Below, in pieces: positions 18,747-27,401 of a stretch of DNA of 64,000 bases (positions are counted from its first letter, which is position 1; every line of letters begins with the position of its first letter). The stretch covers positions 434,001 through 498,000 of the forward strand of contig NZ_VCNA01000003.1 of NCBI RefSeq assembly GCF_006170445.1, in the 5' to 3' direction. This DNA comes from Brevibacillus dissolubilis (GTDB lineage Bacteria; Bacillota; Bacilli; Brevibacillales; Brevibacillaceae). The notes under the pieces are model-generated. The model searched no databases and was not told the origin of the DNA. It was given only the letters and a program-made list of their open reading frames with translations. The position numbers and the translations under genes are program-made.

Positions 18747-18775
18747 ATATTAACATCATCATCAATCTTCGTCAA
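18747..18775 (-). promoter_or_regulatory. SigA-type promoter of the metH operon
   Basis: Minus strand TTGACG (18770-18775), 17-bp spacer, TAATAT (18747-18752). It lies ~20 bp upstream of the S-box. Confidence 0.7.
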
Positions 18776-18908
18776 CATCTCATTTTTTTCCAGTTGTATA
18801 GTCGAATCGTGACAGCCGCCCATTTTTGTCAGCCTCTGGGCGAATGCCCAAACCAAAGCGGGCATTGGCGTATAGACTGAAGCATAACCCAAAAGGAGGA
18901 GTTACATT

Positions 18909-19007
18909 ATGAGTACATCATTCTTTGGCGGCGGTTTTGGTGATTGCTTCGCGTTGATTCTGGTTCTGTTCATCCTCTTGGTCATCGTAGGTGCAGCAGA
19001 AGACTAA
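18909..19007 (+). CDS. YjcZ-family sporulation-type micropeptide
   Basis: 32 aa. N-terminus MSTSFFGGGFGDCFAL, then a single hydrophobic helix (LILVLFILLVIVG) and a short acidic end. This Gly-Gly-Phe then transmembrane pattern is the YjcZ/YhfT-like small protein family of spore-formers. A strong AAAGGAGGAG site precedes ATG 18909, and a terminator follows. Confidence 0.85.
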   Translation: MSTSFFGGGFGDCFALILVLFILLVIVGAAED

Positions 19008-19038
19008 ACCGAATGACATCGCTCGTAACGAGCTGGGT

Positions 19039-19068
19039 AAAAGGAGGGGCTGATGCCTCTCCTTTTTT
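19039..19068 (+). terminator. Terminator of the YjcZ-like gene
   Basis: Stem AAAAGGAGGGGC / GCCTCTCCTTTT with T6 tail. Confidence 0.8.
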
Positions 19069-19200
19069 CTCTGCGGACGGCTTGTCCCAGACCGGCAAGA
19101 TAATCGTGGGTCCGCTCCGCCCGCTGCCCGTTGCACCCACTCTGTTGTCACTCTTCTCCCCATCTGCTACGATAAAACCATGAAAGGAGCGATACCCCTC

Positions 19201-19677
19201 ATGCAAGAGCACGACCAACTTCCCACCAAAAGCGAGTTCCTCTCCACTCTGGAGACCGTGAAGGAACTTTCCCAAAATGAATTTGACATCTACTCCGTCG
19301 TGAAGGAAAAGGCGACCGGGCAGCATTACCTGCGCTATCATTTTATTCATTATAATCTCTCCGAGGGTGGCCACCGTGACGCCTACGACTACTTCCTGCC
19401 GCTTGATTCCGACGACGTGCTGTCGATCGTGCTGGGCGATGCACCGTACCAGTACCCGGAGCATTGGCAGAAGGTCTACCTGCGCACCGGTCATGACGAG
19501 CGTCTGGTTTATTTTGACCCGACGGAGAACTTCGACATCGAAGGGGATGCCGAAGAGGAGCAGGCGATCCTCGAAGCGCTGGCCCGCTACAAGCAGGATT
19601 TTGCTGCAGCAGAGGATAAGGATGCCTTCACCAAGGAGTTTTTTGCGAAGCTTGAGCAGCTGCGTAAGCGCGGTTAA
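19201..19677 (+). CDS. Conserved-looking acidic cytoplasmic protein of unknown function
   Basis: 158 aa. No transmembrane segment. It has an acidic, aromatic-rich middle (YDYFLPLDSDDV, PEHWQKVYLRTG) and a helical charged C-terminus (EEEQAILEALARYKQDF). I recognise no family. ATG 19201 uses GAAAGGAG at 19181-19187, which lies inside the alternative ATG at 19180; the latter has no ribosome site. Confidence 0.7.
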   Translation: MQEHDQLPTKSEFLSTLETVKELSQNEFDIYSVVKEKATGQHYLRYHFIHYNLSEGGHRDAYDYFLPLDSDDVLSIVLGDAPYQYPEHWQKVYLRTGHDERLVYFDPTENFDIEGDAEEEQAILEALARYKQDFAAAEDKDAFTKEFFAKLEQLRKRG

Positions 19678-19728
19678 CAATAAGGCTTGCCCCACAAGAT
19701 AAAATTGGGGATTCACGGAAGGATAAAG

Positions 19729-19757
19729 TTGCAAACTCCCCGCTTGATCGCTATAAT
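19729..19757 (+). promoter_or_regulatory. Promoter of the argS T-box transcript
   Basis: TTGCAA (19729-19734), 17-bp spacer, TATAAT (19752-19757). Confidence 0.75.
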
Positions 19758-19774
19758 ATGACAGTAATATGTAA

Positions 19775-20150
19775 TCGCTGATGAGGAGAGTATGCATACA
19801 GCTAAATCGCCTAAGCGAGCCGGGGATGGTGGAAGCCCGGTGCGGAGCCGTTGCAGAAGCGCACCTCGGAGATGCAGGTCTGAACGCTTTTTTCCCTCCC
19901 CTGTACAATGTCGATATAGACGTACTGTACAGACAGGTCAAAAAATGCTGTGTAGGACTTGACGGGTCTGCCCGATATAGCAGCTTGAGTCGGTTTCCAT
20001 CCTGTGCCTGCCTGTCTTGTCTGTAGACATGCCGCACAGAAGCAATGGGGACAAAAAGAGTGGCACCGCGGGAGATATCAACCTCTCGTCTCTTCCTTGG
20101 TACAGGTCAATGCGATCTGCGCCGTCGGAAGAGATGAGAGGTTTTTTGAT
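19775..20150 (+). promoter_or_regulatory. argS: T-box leader of argS
   Basis: The T-box core AGAGTGGCACCGCGGG is at ~20059-20074. Stem I features (GATGGTGGAAGCCCGGTG, then CTGAACGC near 19877-19884) are upstream; CGC may be the arginine specifier. The terminator pairs AACCTCTCGTCTCTTCC (from ~20083) with GGAAGAGATGAGAGGTT before T6. Uncharged tRNA-Arg should stabilise the antiterminator and turn argS on. Confidence 0.93.
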
Positions 20151-20193
20151 GTTCTACTGGATGTTCTGATGAAGAGAAAGGATGATTACGCAC

Positions 20194-21909
20194 ATGAGCT
20201 ACAAACAACTCGTCGCTGAAAAAATCAACAGCGCCCTGACCCAACTGGGTGTCGAAGACTTCTCCACCGAAAAAGTACTGGATATGCTGGAAACCCCGCC
20301 AAACCCAAAAATGGGTGACGTCGCGTTCCCTTGCTTCCAATTGGCAAAAGCCCTGCGCAAAGCGCCGCCGATGATCTCCCAAGAGCTGGCTGGTCACATC
20401 CAAGATCCGCTTTTTAAAGAAGTACAGGTAGCAGGTCCATACCTCAACTTCTTCTTCAACCAGCATGCCGTGACCCACAACGTGATCCAAACCGTAATCA
20501 GCCAAGGCTCTGCCTACGGTGATACCAACATCGGCCAAGGCCGTAACGTGCCGATCGACCTCTCCTCCCCGAACATCGCGAAGCCGTTCTCCATGGGCCA
20601 CCTGCGCTCCACTGTCATCGGGAATGCGACAGCCAACATCCTGAGCAAGCACGGCTACCAACCAATCCGCATCAACCACCTCGGTGACTGGGGCACCCAG
20701 TTCGGTAAGCTGATCGTGGCGTACAAAAAATGGGGCGATGAAGAAGCGGTCAAAGCAGAGCCGATCAAGGAGCTGCTCACCCTCTACATCAAGTTCCACG
20801 AAGAAGCCGAGCATGACAAATCCCTTGAGGATCAAGGCCGCGAGTGGTTCAAAAAGCTCGAAGACGGTGACGAGGAAGCCAAGCACCTGTGGCAATGGTT
20901 CCGTGACGAATCCCTGCAAGAGTTTATGAAAATCTACGACCTGCTCGGCGTATCCTTCGACTCCACCGCAGGCGAAGCCTTCTATAATGATAAAATGGAC
21001 CGCATCGTTGACCTGCTCGAGCAAAAAGGTCTCCTGACCGAATCCGAAGGCGCGATGGTCGTCTCCCTCGAGGAATACGACATGCCTCCTTGCCTGATCA
21101 AAAAACGCGACGGCGCTACCCTCTATGCCACCCGTGACCTGGCAGCTGCGCTCTATCGTCATGAAGAGTTCGATTTTGCCAAAGCTCTCTACTGCGTAGG
21201 CGGCGAGCAGCGTCTGCACTTCCAGCAAGTGTTCAAGGTGCTGGAGAAAATGGGCTACGACTGGGCGAAAAACATGCACCACATCCCATTTGGCATGATG
21301 CTCAAGGACGGCAAAAAGATGTCCACCCGTAAAGGGAAAGTGGTTCTGCTTGAGGAAGTTCTGGCCCAAGCGATCCACGATGTCAAACAGGTTATTGAAG
21401 AGAAAAATCCAACACTTGCTGACAAAGACGCTGTCTCTCGTCAAGTAGGTGTCGGCGCGGTAATTTTCCACGATCTCAAGCACTTCCGCCTCAATGATAT
21501 CAACTTCTCTTGGGAAGAGATGCTGACCTTCGAAGGCGAGACCGGGCCGTATGTGCAATATACCCATGCTCGTGCCTGCTCCCTCTTGAAGCGCGGCGGC
21601 TATGTGCCGGGCGGCGAGATCAACATCGTAGAAGGTGCACTCGAGGGCGACGAATCCTGGGCGGTTGTAACCGAGCTTCTGCGCTTCCCAGAGGTGCTGG
21701 AGCGTGCATTGGAGGACTTCGACCCGTCACAGGTGGCGCGTTATGTGATTCTGTTGGCGCAGACATTTAACAAGTTCTATGCGCATGTACGTATCGTCGC
21801 TGAGGATGAAGCGGTGAAAGAGTCCCGCCTGCATCTGGTCGCTGCGGTGATTGAAGTGTTGAAAGAGGGTCTGCGACTGTTAGGGTTGCAGGCGCCGGAA
21901 GAGATGTAG
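20194..21909 (+). CDS. argS: Arginyl-tRNA synthetase
   Basis: 571 aa class I synthetase charging tRNA-Arg. The HIGH-type motif is in SSPNIAKPFSMGHLRST (~125-140), the KMSKS equivalent is KMSTRKG (~375), and the anticodon-binding DALR-like C-terminal domain ends the protein (TFNKFYAHVRI). ATG 20194 is preferred over 20182 because the AGAGAAAGGATGA ribosome site overlaps the latter. A terminator follows at 21957-22016. Confidence 0.97.
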   Translation: MSYKQLVAEKINSALTQLGVEDFSTEKVLDMLETPPNPKMGDVAFPCFQLAKALRKAPPMISQELAGHIQDPLFKEVQVAGPYLNFFFNQHAVTHNVIQTVISQGSAYGDTNIGQGRNVPIDLSSPNIAKPFSMGHLRSTVIGNATANILSKHGYQPIRINHLGDWGTQFGKLIVAYKKWGDEEAVKAEPIKELLTLYIKFHEEAEHDKSLEDQGREWFKKLEDGDEEAKHLWQWFRDESLQEFMKIYDLLGVSFDSTAGEAFYNDKMDRIVDLLEQKGLLTESEGAMVVSLEEYDMPPCLIKKRDGATLYATRDLAAALYRHEEFDFAKALYCVGGEQRLHFQQVFKVLEKMGYDWAKNMHHIPFGMMLKDGKKMSTRKGKVVLLEEVLAQAIHDVKQVIEEKNPTLADKDAVSRQVGVGAVIFHDLKHFRLNDINFSWEEMLTFEGETGPYVQYTHARACSLLKRGGYVPGGEINIVEGALEGDESWAVVTELLRFPEVLERALEDFDPSQVARYVILLAQTFNKFYAHVRIVAEDEAVKESRLHLVAAVIEVLKEGLRLLGLQAPEEM

Positions 21910-21956
21910 GAGTGGATTAATCACTATTGAAATTTCTTTCGTTATAAGCTATTAGC

Positions 21957-22016
21957 AAAAGAGGTTCATGTTCACCTGATCTTTTTAAGGGTCAGGGAAA
22001 CGTGAACCTCTTTTTT
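21957..22016 (+). terminator. Terminator of argS
   Basis: Long stem AAAAGAGGTTCA..TTC.CCTGA / TCAGGGAA..GTGAACCTCTTTT with T6 tail. Confidence 0.85.
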
Positions 22017-22208
22017 ATGTAGAACATCAGTAAAGTCTATGCCTGATTGTTTTTTCAAGACACGCATATACAGAATTTTAGTTTACAAATTTTATAACAA
22101 GAAATAAATATTCCATTAATTGTATTGACTAAACATTTTGGGAGTTGTATATTCATTTTCGTTTTTAACAAATTTTAGGAAGATTCATTAAGTGAGACGC
22201 TTCAGCTA

Positions 22209-22775
22209 TTGAAAGTAATTGTAATTCCAACATTATTATTTGGTTTTGGACAGATTGTCAATGGTGCTGACCTCTATTCTGGCGGTTATCCCTCATCGGT
22301 AGTGAGCAGTTTAAAATATGTTATTTCCGGTGCCCCAAATAGCACATATTCTACTATGATGAAAACAGGTGCAAATAGTTGGAACGGTGTTAGTTCAAAA
22401 GTTTATGTTTCTAATAATAATACTGGAGCCAAAATGAGTGTTATTTGTAACACAACTTCCTATAACACGGATGGAGTGGTTGGCCGAATGTACCCTTACT
22501 ACTACGATACGTTCGGTAACGCTAAATATGATTCAACATATGTTAATATATGGGATGTGACCGATGTATATGGATATGAATTAGTAATGGAAGAGGAATT
22601 CGGAGATAACAATTATTTCCATCAATCCACATATGCCCATGAAGTTGGTCATGCGTTAAGTCTAAATCATCCTGCTTCTGGATCAGCAATTATGAGACAA
22701 GGGTGGGATGGGGTTCAGTATACAGTCCCTCAAACACTCGATAAAACAAATTTGAAGACGAAGTGGGGATATTAA
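22209..22775 (+). CDS. Small secreted metzincin-like zinc metalloprotease (matrixin-type)
   Basis: About 188 aa with a short hydrophobic N-terminus that looks like a signal peptide ending near NGA. The zinc site HEVGHALSLNH matches HExxHxxxxxH, and AIMRQGW a few residues later is a plausible Met-turn; both are typical of metzincins. No propeptide is visible, so it is a minimal catalytic domain. The start is uncertain: TTG 22209 lacks a ribosome site, and the frame is open only from 22179. The gene is much richer in A+T than argS, suggesting horizontal origin. It probably forms an operon with the next gene, 3 bp away. Confidence 0.75.
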   Translation: MKVIVIPTLLFGFGQIVNGADLYSGGYPSSVVSSLKYVISGAPNSTYSTMMKTGANSWNGVSSKVYVSNNNTGAKMSVICNTTSYNTDGVVGRMYPYYYDTFGNAKYDSTYVNIWDVTDVYGYELVMEEEFGDNNYFHQSTYAHEVGHALSLNHPASGSAIMRQGWDGVQYTVPQTLDKTNLKTKWGY

Positions 22776-22778
22776 TTT

Positions 22779-23396
22779 ATGAATGTTCGTTCTAAATCAT
22801 TGATATTCACAGGACTTTCCCTAGTCGTACTGCTCGGGGCTTCTCTTACAATCGGCTCAACCAGTTCGAAGCAAAGCATTCATGAGCCAATCCAAAAAGC
22901 TGTTGTTCAAGGTACACATATCACTTACAGTACTGTAGAAGAATTAGAAAATCGGGCCGATCTAGTTGTTATAGGTAGCCCCGTAAAAAAATTCGAGGAA
23001 GAGACCGCTGTTGTTACGTATAACCAAGCAGGTCGATTTGAAGATTTCTATACACCTTCTGAGATCAAGATTAATGAAATCCTAAAAGGTACACATTCCG
23101 AGAAGATTATTTTTGTAAATCAGAATGCAGCCATTACAACTAATTTGGATGGAAAAGAAAAAATCATGCTAATTGATGAAGGCTATTCAGTCATGGAAAA
23201 AGGGAAGCAATACTTGCTCTTCCTTCGAAAAGTGAACGGCGAAAAATTTTCAGTAATTGCCGTAAATCAGGGGAAATATAACATAGACGGAACCGACGAT
23301 GGTGAGAAGGAAGAAGCGAAGCATGATGAGTCGTATGCGAAACTACGAGAAAAGGTAAAGAGCAAATATAAGGATAAATTCAAATCCCCCTATTAA
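22779..23396 (+). CDS. Secreted protein of unknown function, partner of the metzincin-like protease
   Basis: 205 aa. Signal peptide (about 1-28: basic start, LIFTGLSLVVLLGASL). The mature part has a beta-rich core (DLVVIGSPVKKFEEE, EIKINEILKGTHSEKIIF, YLLFLRKVNGEKFSVI) and a Lys/Glu-rich tail. The repeated VxG/EILKG pattern resembles uncharacterised exported proteins with a similar fold, but I cannot name a family. Low GC like its neighbour. It could be an inhibitor or substrate of the protease; this is inference from position only. Confidence 0.7.
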   Translation: MNVRSKSLIFTGLSLVVLLGASLTIGSTSSKQSIHEPIQKAVVQGTHITYSTVEELENRADLVVIGSPVKKFEEETAVVTYNQAGRFEDFYTPSEIKINEILKGTHSEKIIFVNQNAAITTNLDGKEKIMLIDEGYSVMEKGKQYLLFLRKVNGEKFSVIAVNQGKYNIDGTDDGEKEEAKHDESYAKLREKVKSKYKDKFKSPY

Positions 23397-23399
23397 AAA

Positions 23400-23441
23400 C
23401 AGGAACCACCATGTTCTCCTCGGGAACACGGTGGTTTTTAC
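23400..23441 (+). terminator. Terminator of the protease/partner operon
   Basis: AACCACCATGTTC / GGAACACGGTGGTT stem with T5 tail. Confidence 0.8.
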
Positions 23442-23457
23442 TGTTTCTTACCTTGCC

Positions 23458-23874
23458 TTACTCCTCGTCCATCTCAACCACTTTCTTCTTCTCCACAGCA
23501 AACCATGCCTTGTTCAGCAGCTCCACGAGCTTTTTCGGGAATGATTGCGAGGCTTGGACTTCGTTGCCGATGCCGTCTACTCCACGGTAGAGAAGGGCGG
23601 TGTCATCGTTTGGATCAGACATCGTCTCGATGACCATATCTCCGATTTTGCCGGCTACCTTCCATTCGGTAATCATCAGCTGATACTCGTCTGGAGCCAG
23701 CTCGATGTAATCGTCGGAGCCTTCAAACTCGATGACAGCATAGCCGTCTGGTTCGATGTCTGCTTCGTAGAGATTGCCGTTCGCTTTTTCGAAGAGTTGG
23801 ATTTCGTCTGGGTTGTTGAGGTTTTCTTTGATTTGGTCGTAATTGTGGATCGTTACTTTAATGGTACGTTTCAT
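23458..23874 (-). CDS. Acidic cytoplasmic protein of unknown function
   Basis: 138 aa, no transmembrane segment, rich in Asp/Glu with an early basic strand (KRTIKVTIHNYDQI). No family recognised. The ribosome site is weak (GAGGCG). It converges with the low-GC protease operon and is separated from nfo by ~140 bp. Confidence 0.65.
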   Translation of the reverse strand: MKRTIKVTIHNYDQIKENLNNPDEIQLFEKANGNLYEADIEPDGYAVIEFEGSDDYIELAPDEYQLMITEWKVAGKIGDMVIETMSDPNDDTALLYRGVDGIGNEVQASQSFPKKLVELLNKAWFAVEKKKVVEMDEE

Positions 23875-24017
23875 AGGGTATCGCCTCGGACAGTTAGTTT
23901 TGGCGTGTCTGGCACGCGTATATGTATCTTATGCATTCTACCATGTTTGGGCGAGGTGTTTCCACTCCAGGTGTGGCGAAAGGTTGGCGGTTGGCAGATC
24001 AACTTCTACTCCCCTGC

Positions 24018-24875
24018 CTATTGTGCGACCAGCTCTTCTGTCAGCTCCTTGAGATACCGAATCTCCTCTGGGTGCCCATACGCTGCCGTTGCAGGGGTCT
24101 CCAGCACGAGTGGTAAGTCACGATCGCGTATCTCAAGCGAAAAAAGCATCTCACGAAACGCCTTCTCCCCAATCTCCCCTCTGCCGATCTGGGCATGCCT
24201 GTCGCGGTAAGATTGGGTCGGGTACATGGAGTCATTTAGATGGATGGCGCGCAGGTGCTCCAGATAGCCGAGCTCACGCGCCTTGGTCATGACGTCGGGC
24301 CAGTTGTTGCCGTTCCAGATGCCGCTGGCGAAGGCGTGGCAGGTGTCGAGGCAGAAGCCGACTTTTTGCGGGTGCTTGATCAGCTTGTGGATCTGGACCA
24401 GCTCCTCAAGTGTTGTCCCCATGCGATTGCCTTGGCCTGCGTTGTTTTCAAGCAGGATGAGGCTTTGTCCCTGCCATTGCTCCAGAATTTCGTTGAGGGT
24501 CTTGATCATGAGCTGGTAGCCGTACAGCGGGTCGGTCTCCCTGCCTTTGTACTGGCCGAAGTGGACGACCACCCCGACCGATCCGCAGGCATCTGTGATG
24601 GCGAGGTCATTTAGAACAGAAGCGATCGTGACAGCGCGCAGCTCAGGCTCTTCGGTACACAGGTTGGTCGGGTATGGGGTGTGGGCGATGGAGATGAGGC
24701 CGTGCTCCTCACAAAAGCGGCGGCAAGCCTCGGCGCTCCGCTGGTCGAAGGCTTTGACCGTCAGGCTGCGCGGGTTTTTCGGGAAATATTGAAAAGCCGA
24801 GGCTCCGTGTGCCAAAGCGGTCTCTGCGGCACCGAGATAGCCTTCGCGGATCGATGCGTGGAAGCCGAATCTCAT
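24018..24875 (-). CDS. nfo: Endonuclease IV (deoxyribonuclease IV, AP endonuclease family 2)
   Basis: 285 aa TIM-barrel enzyme that incises DNA at abasic sites. Tri-zinc motifs are present: GFHASI, HFGQYKG, LENNAGQGNRMG, FCLDTCHAFASG, HLNDS, RHAQIGRGEIG and LETPA. The ribosome site GGAGGAG overlaps the stop of the upstream gene, so the two are co-transcribed. Confidence 0.93.
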   Translation of the reverse strand: MRFGFHASIREGYLGAAETALAHGASAFQYFPKNPRSLTVKAFDQRSAEACRRFCEEHGLISIAHTPYPTNLCTEEPELRAVTIASVLNDLAITDACGSVGVVVHFGQYKGRETDPLYGYQLMIKTLNEILEQWQGQSLILLENNAGQGNRMGTTLEELVQIHKLIKHPQKVGFCLDTCHAFASGIWNGNNWPDVMTKARELGYLEHLRAIHLNDSMYPTQSYRDRHAQIGRGEIGEKAFREMLFSLEIRDRDLPLVLETPATAAYGHPEEIRYLKELTEELVAQ

Positions 24876-24880
24876 CCGGG

Positions 24881-25435
24881 CTACTCCTCCAAGCGCATGA
24901 TCGTATAGGAATCGCGGACCTCGGTCATATTGCCATTCTGCTCAGCCATCTCCAGCTTGGCTAGGATATCTTGCAGGACACTGGCGAAAATCAGGGTGAG
25001 TTCCCCTGTGTTCATCGGTTTTTGACTGTAGCGGGCGATCATTTGGTAGCCGATCCGTTTAAATTTCTCGGCGTCCTGCACCTCCAACGTATCACAGAGA
25101 TCATGGATCAGAGAGGCGAGGACGGTGTTGGCTTGTTCGTAGATGTCTGCTCCTGCAGCGGTAGTGTTGGTGGTTCCGTCAGCGGTTGGGGTTGGGGTTG
25201 CTGCATAGCTCATACCGTGTCCTTCTGTTGGATTCGCTTGTCCACCAGAGATCACGACGGTGCCGCCTGTTGCCGGACGATAGTCTTGTGGTGTCGCAGC
25301 ATGAACGTCCGTTGCAGTCGTGCTCTGACCCTCATATGCAGGAGCCGCCACAGCGTTGTTCATACCGGCATCTGCTCCTGTGCCCTCTAGTGGTACATTG
25401 GTGCCGTGGGTTGAATCGTTCAGTGGGTCTGCCAT
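24881..25435 (-). CDS. Protein of unknown function with low-complexity N-terminus
   Basis: About 184 aa. Residues 1-95 are Ala/Thr/Gly-rich and probably disordered; residues ~100-184 form a helical domain (LASLIHDLCDTLEVQDAEKF, IFASVLQDILAKLEMAEQNG). The start ATG 25435 has an AGGGGAGGA site; an open frame runs 7 codons further. It overlaps functionally with nfo, being 5 bp upstream of it in one operon. Confidence 0.7.
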   Translation of the reverse strand: MADPLNDSTHGTNVPLEGTGADAGMNNAVAAPAYEGQSTTATDVHAATPQDYRPATGGTVVISGGQANPTEGHGMSYAATPTPTADGTTNTTAAGADIYEQANTVLASLIHDLCDTLEVQDAEKFKRIGYQMIARYSQKPMNTGELTLIFASVLQDILAKLEMAEQNGNMTEVRDSYTIMRLEE

Positions 25436-25514
25436 TGGAAATCCTCCCCTTTCCATATCGTTACTGGTAGGGTGGGATTAAAGCGGTTCTTCTATGCTAA
25501 AAAAATAGCCAACT

Positions 25515-25575
25515 CATGCAAAAAACATCCGATCTCCTCTGCACACACTCGTCTGCGTACATCGGGTCGGATGCT
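25515..25575 (-). terminator. Terminator of the sulfonate/nitrate-type ABC operon
   Basis: Minus-strand GCATCCGA / TCGGATGTTTTTT stem-loop just past the solute-binding protein gene. Confidence 0.7.
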
Positions 25576-25596
25576 CTTGCGTAAAAGGTTCCGTCT

Positions 25597-26601
25597 TTAT
25601 TTTTTTAATACCTCTTGCAGGTAGGACAGGTTCACGAAACCGTCGATGTTGTCGGATTGTGTGTAGCCTGCCTCTTTGCTGATCGCTGCCATCTCTTTGA
25701 GCACGTCTTCGTTGACTTCATAGGTGGCTTCGCTTCGTTCCATCGCGGCTTTGATGTCATTTTCATTGAGCTCTTTGCCGGTCAGGTCTTTGAGATGCTT
25801 GATCATGAGCTTGCGCGCTTCTTCCGGGTTCTCACGGATGAACTCGATGGAGCGGACATGTGCTTTGAGCAGCTTTTTGGTCAGCTCCGGGTTGGTTTCG
25901 GTGAAGGCTTTGGTTCCGAGTACGACGGTGTTGGTGGAGTCTTTGCCCCATGCGAACTGATCCCAGTTGAGCAGCAGCTTGCCGCCTGCTTTGGTCTCCA
26001 GATTGACACCCCATGGTTCTTGGGTGGAAGCGCCGTCGACGTCTTTTTGCAGGAACAGGGTCGCGGTGTCGGCAGGTGCTTGGGCGATCATGTCAACCGT
26101 ACCGCCGCTGGTTTTGGTGCTGAGACCCACTTCTTTGAGCGCTTTGCGGAGCATGATGTCTTGGGTCGAGCCGATGACCGGGATCGCGATGCGTTTGCCG
26201 TCGAGGTCTTTGAGGCTGTTGATATCGGAATCACCACGGACGACAAGCACTGCACCACCGTTGACCGCACCTGCGAGCAGCTGGTGGGTCGGGTTTTTCA
26301 GATAGTTATTCATCGCGGGGCCTGGGCCGACATAGCCGTAGTCGATCTGGCCGGTGGACATTGCTTCCATGAACAGACCGCCGTTCGGGAAGGTCTTCGT
26401 CTCCAGCTTCACCTTTCCCAGTTCTTCCTGGTAAAAGCCTTTTTCAAGACCAACGATGGCAGCCATATGGGTCAGGTTCGGGAAATAGCCGAAGCGGACG
26501 GTCTCTGCTGGTTTGCCTGCGGTTTCCTGACTGCCGCAGCCAGTGACGACGAGAGCAGCGAGAGCGATGGTGCTAAGGAAACCTTTGACGAATTTTTTCA
26601 T
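25597..26601 (-). CDS. ABC importer solute-binding lipoprotein (NrtA/SsuA/TauA family)
   Basis: 334 aa lipoprotein: signal peptide with lipobox LVVTGC (Cys ~21). The mature protein has NMT1/SsuA-type motifs (VRFGYFPNLTHMAAIVGLEKG, VGPGPAMNNYL, ADTATLFLQKDVDGAS). The likely ligand is an alkanesulfonate, taurine or similar small anion; nitrate cannot be excluded. ATG 26601 has AAAGGAG at 26612-26618. It is the last gene of ATPase-permease-binding protein. Confidence 0.88.
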   Translation of the reverse strand: MKKFVKGFLSTIALAALVVTGCGSQETAGKPAETVRFGYFPNLTHMAAIVGLEKGFYQEELGKVKLETKTFPNGGLFMEAMSTGQIDYGYVGPGPAMNNYLKNPTHQLLAGAVNGGAVLVVRGDSDINSLKDLDGKRIAIPVIGSTQDIMLRKALKEVGLSTKTSGGTVDMIAQAPADTATLFLQKDVDGASTQEPWGVNLETKAGGKLLLNWDQFAWGKDSTNTVVLGTKAFTETNPELTKKLLKAHVRSIEFIRENPEEARKLMIKHLKDLTGKELNENDIKAAMERSEATYEVNEDVLKEMAAISKEAGYTQSDNIDGFVNLSYLQEVLKK

Positions 26602-26618
26602 GATAGGTGAATTCTCCT

Positions 26619-27401
26619 TTAGATACGGGCAGATACGCCCCATTTTTTCTGTACGCTTTTCTCCATGCGGTTGAAGACTTGGTTGTCGATGATCGTACCG
26701 ACGACACCGATGATGATCATAATCGCAAGTACGAGGTCCATCGATTGAAGCGAGCGTCCCATCTCCAGCAGGTGACCAAGACCACCTGTACCGCCAACGA
26801 GCTCCCCTGCCATCAGGGCGCGCCATGCGAATGCCCAAGCGACACGCAGACCAGAGATCAGATGCGGGACAGATGCGGGGAGGATGACGGTGCGCATCAG
26901 GTGAAAGCCGGAGGAGCCCATCGTGCGGGCGACGCGCAGGAAAAGCGGGTTGATATTCTTAAAACCGGTGCTTGATGTAACCGTCATCGTCCAGGTCGCC
27001 CCGATGGTGACGATGAAGAGAATCGGAGCCTCACCCAGCTTGAACCAGAGAATCGCAAGCGGCAGCCAGACGATGGATGGGATGGATTGCAGGGCGGTCA
27101 CGAGGAAGCCCAGCGTATCATCTACCCATTTGTAGCGGGCGATGAGGTAACCCATCAGAAGTCCGAGTGTGATCGAGATGACGAAGCCAAAAGCGAGACG
27201 GCGCAGGGACAGATAAGTCGCTTCGAGGATCTGTCCGCTGATGAGCCCGTTGATCAAGGTGCCGAAGACGGTTGCTTCTCCGTTCGAGGAAAAGAATAAC
27301 GGCGGAAATTGAAACGACGGGTATAAGCCGGACTTAGATATCGCTTCCCAGATTATGCATAGGATCGCTAAGAACAGCGCCCTTCTTATAAGAGTAGTCA
27401 T
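26619..27401 (-). CDS. ABC importer permease (SsuC/TauC family)
   Basis: 260 aa, six hydrophobic segments. The cytoplasmic EAA loop is seen as VARTMGSSGFHLMRTVILPASVP (split: EAA-type GSSGFHLMRTVILPA). Start ATG 27401 has AAGGAGG nine bases upstream and therefore overlaps the ATPase gene by 68 bp. Forms the membrane channel of the importer. Confidence 0.9.
   Translation of the reverse strand: MTTLIRRALFLAILCIIWEAISKSGLYPSFQFPPLFFSSNGEATVFGTLINGLISGQILEATYLSLRRLAFGFVISITLGLLMGYLIARYKWVDDTLGFLVTALQSIPSIVWLPLAILWFKLGEAPILFIVTIGATWTMTVTSSTGFKNINPLFLRVARTMGSSGFHLMRTVILPASVPHLISGLRVAWAFAWRALMAGELVGGTGGLGHLLEMGRSLQSMDLVLAIMIIIGVVGTIIDNQVFNRMEKSVQKKWGVSARI

Noticed and set aside
18982-20037. 351-aa minus-strand open frame
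   Set aside because: It crosses the YjcZ-like gene, the 19201 gene and the argS T-box leader on the opposite strand.
20107-21567. 486-aa open frame antisense to argS
   Set aside because: Full overlap with the well-supported argS gene and its T-box; no ribosome site or family motif.
25615-26610. 331-aa plus-strand open frame
   Set aside because: Shadow of the ABC solute-binding protein.
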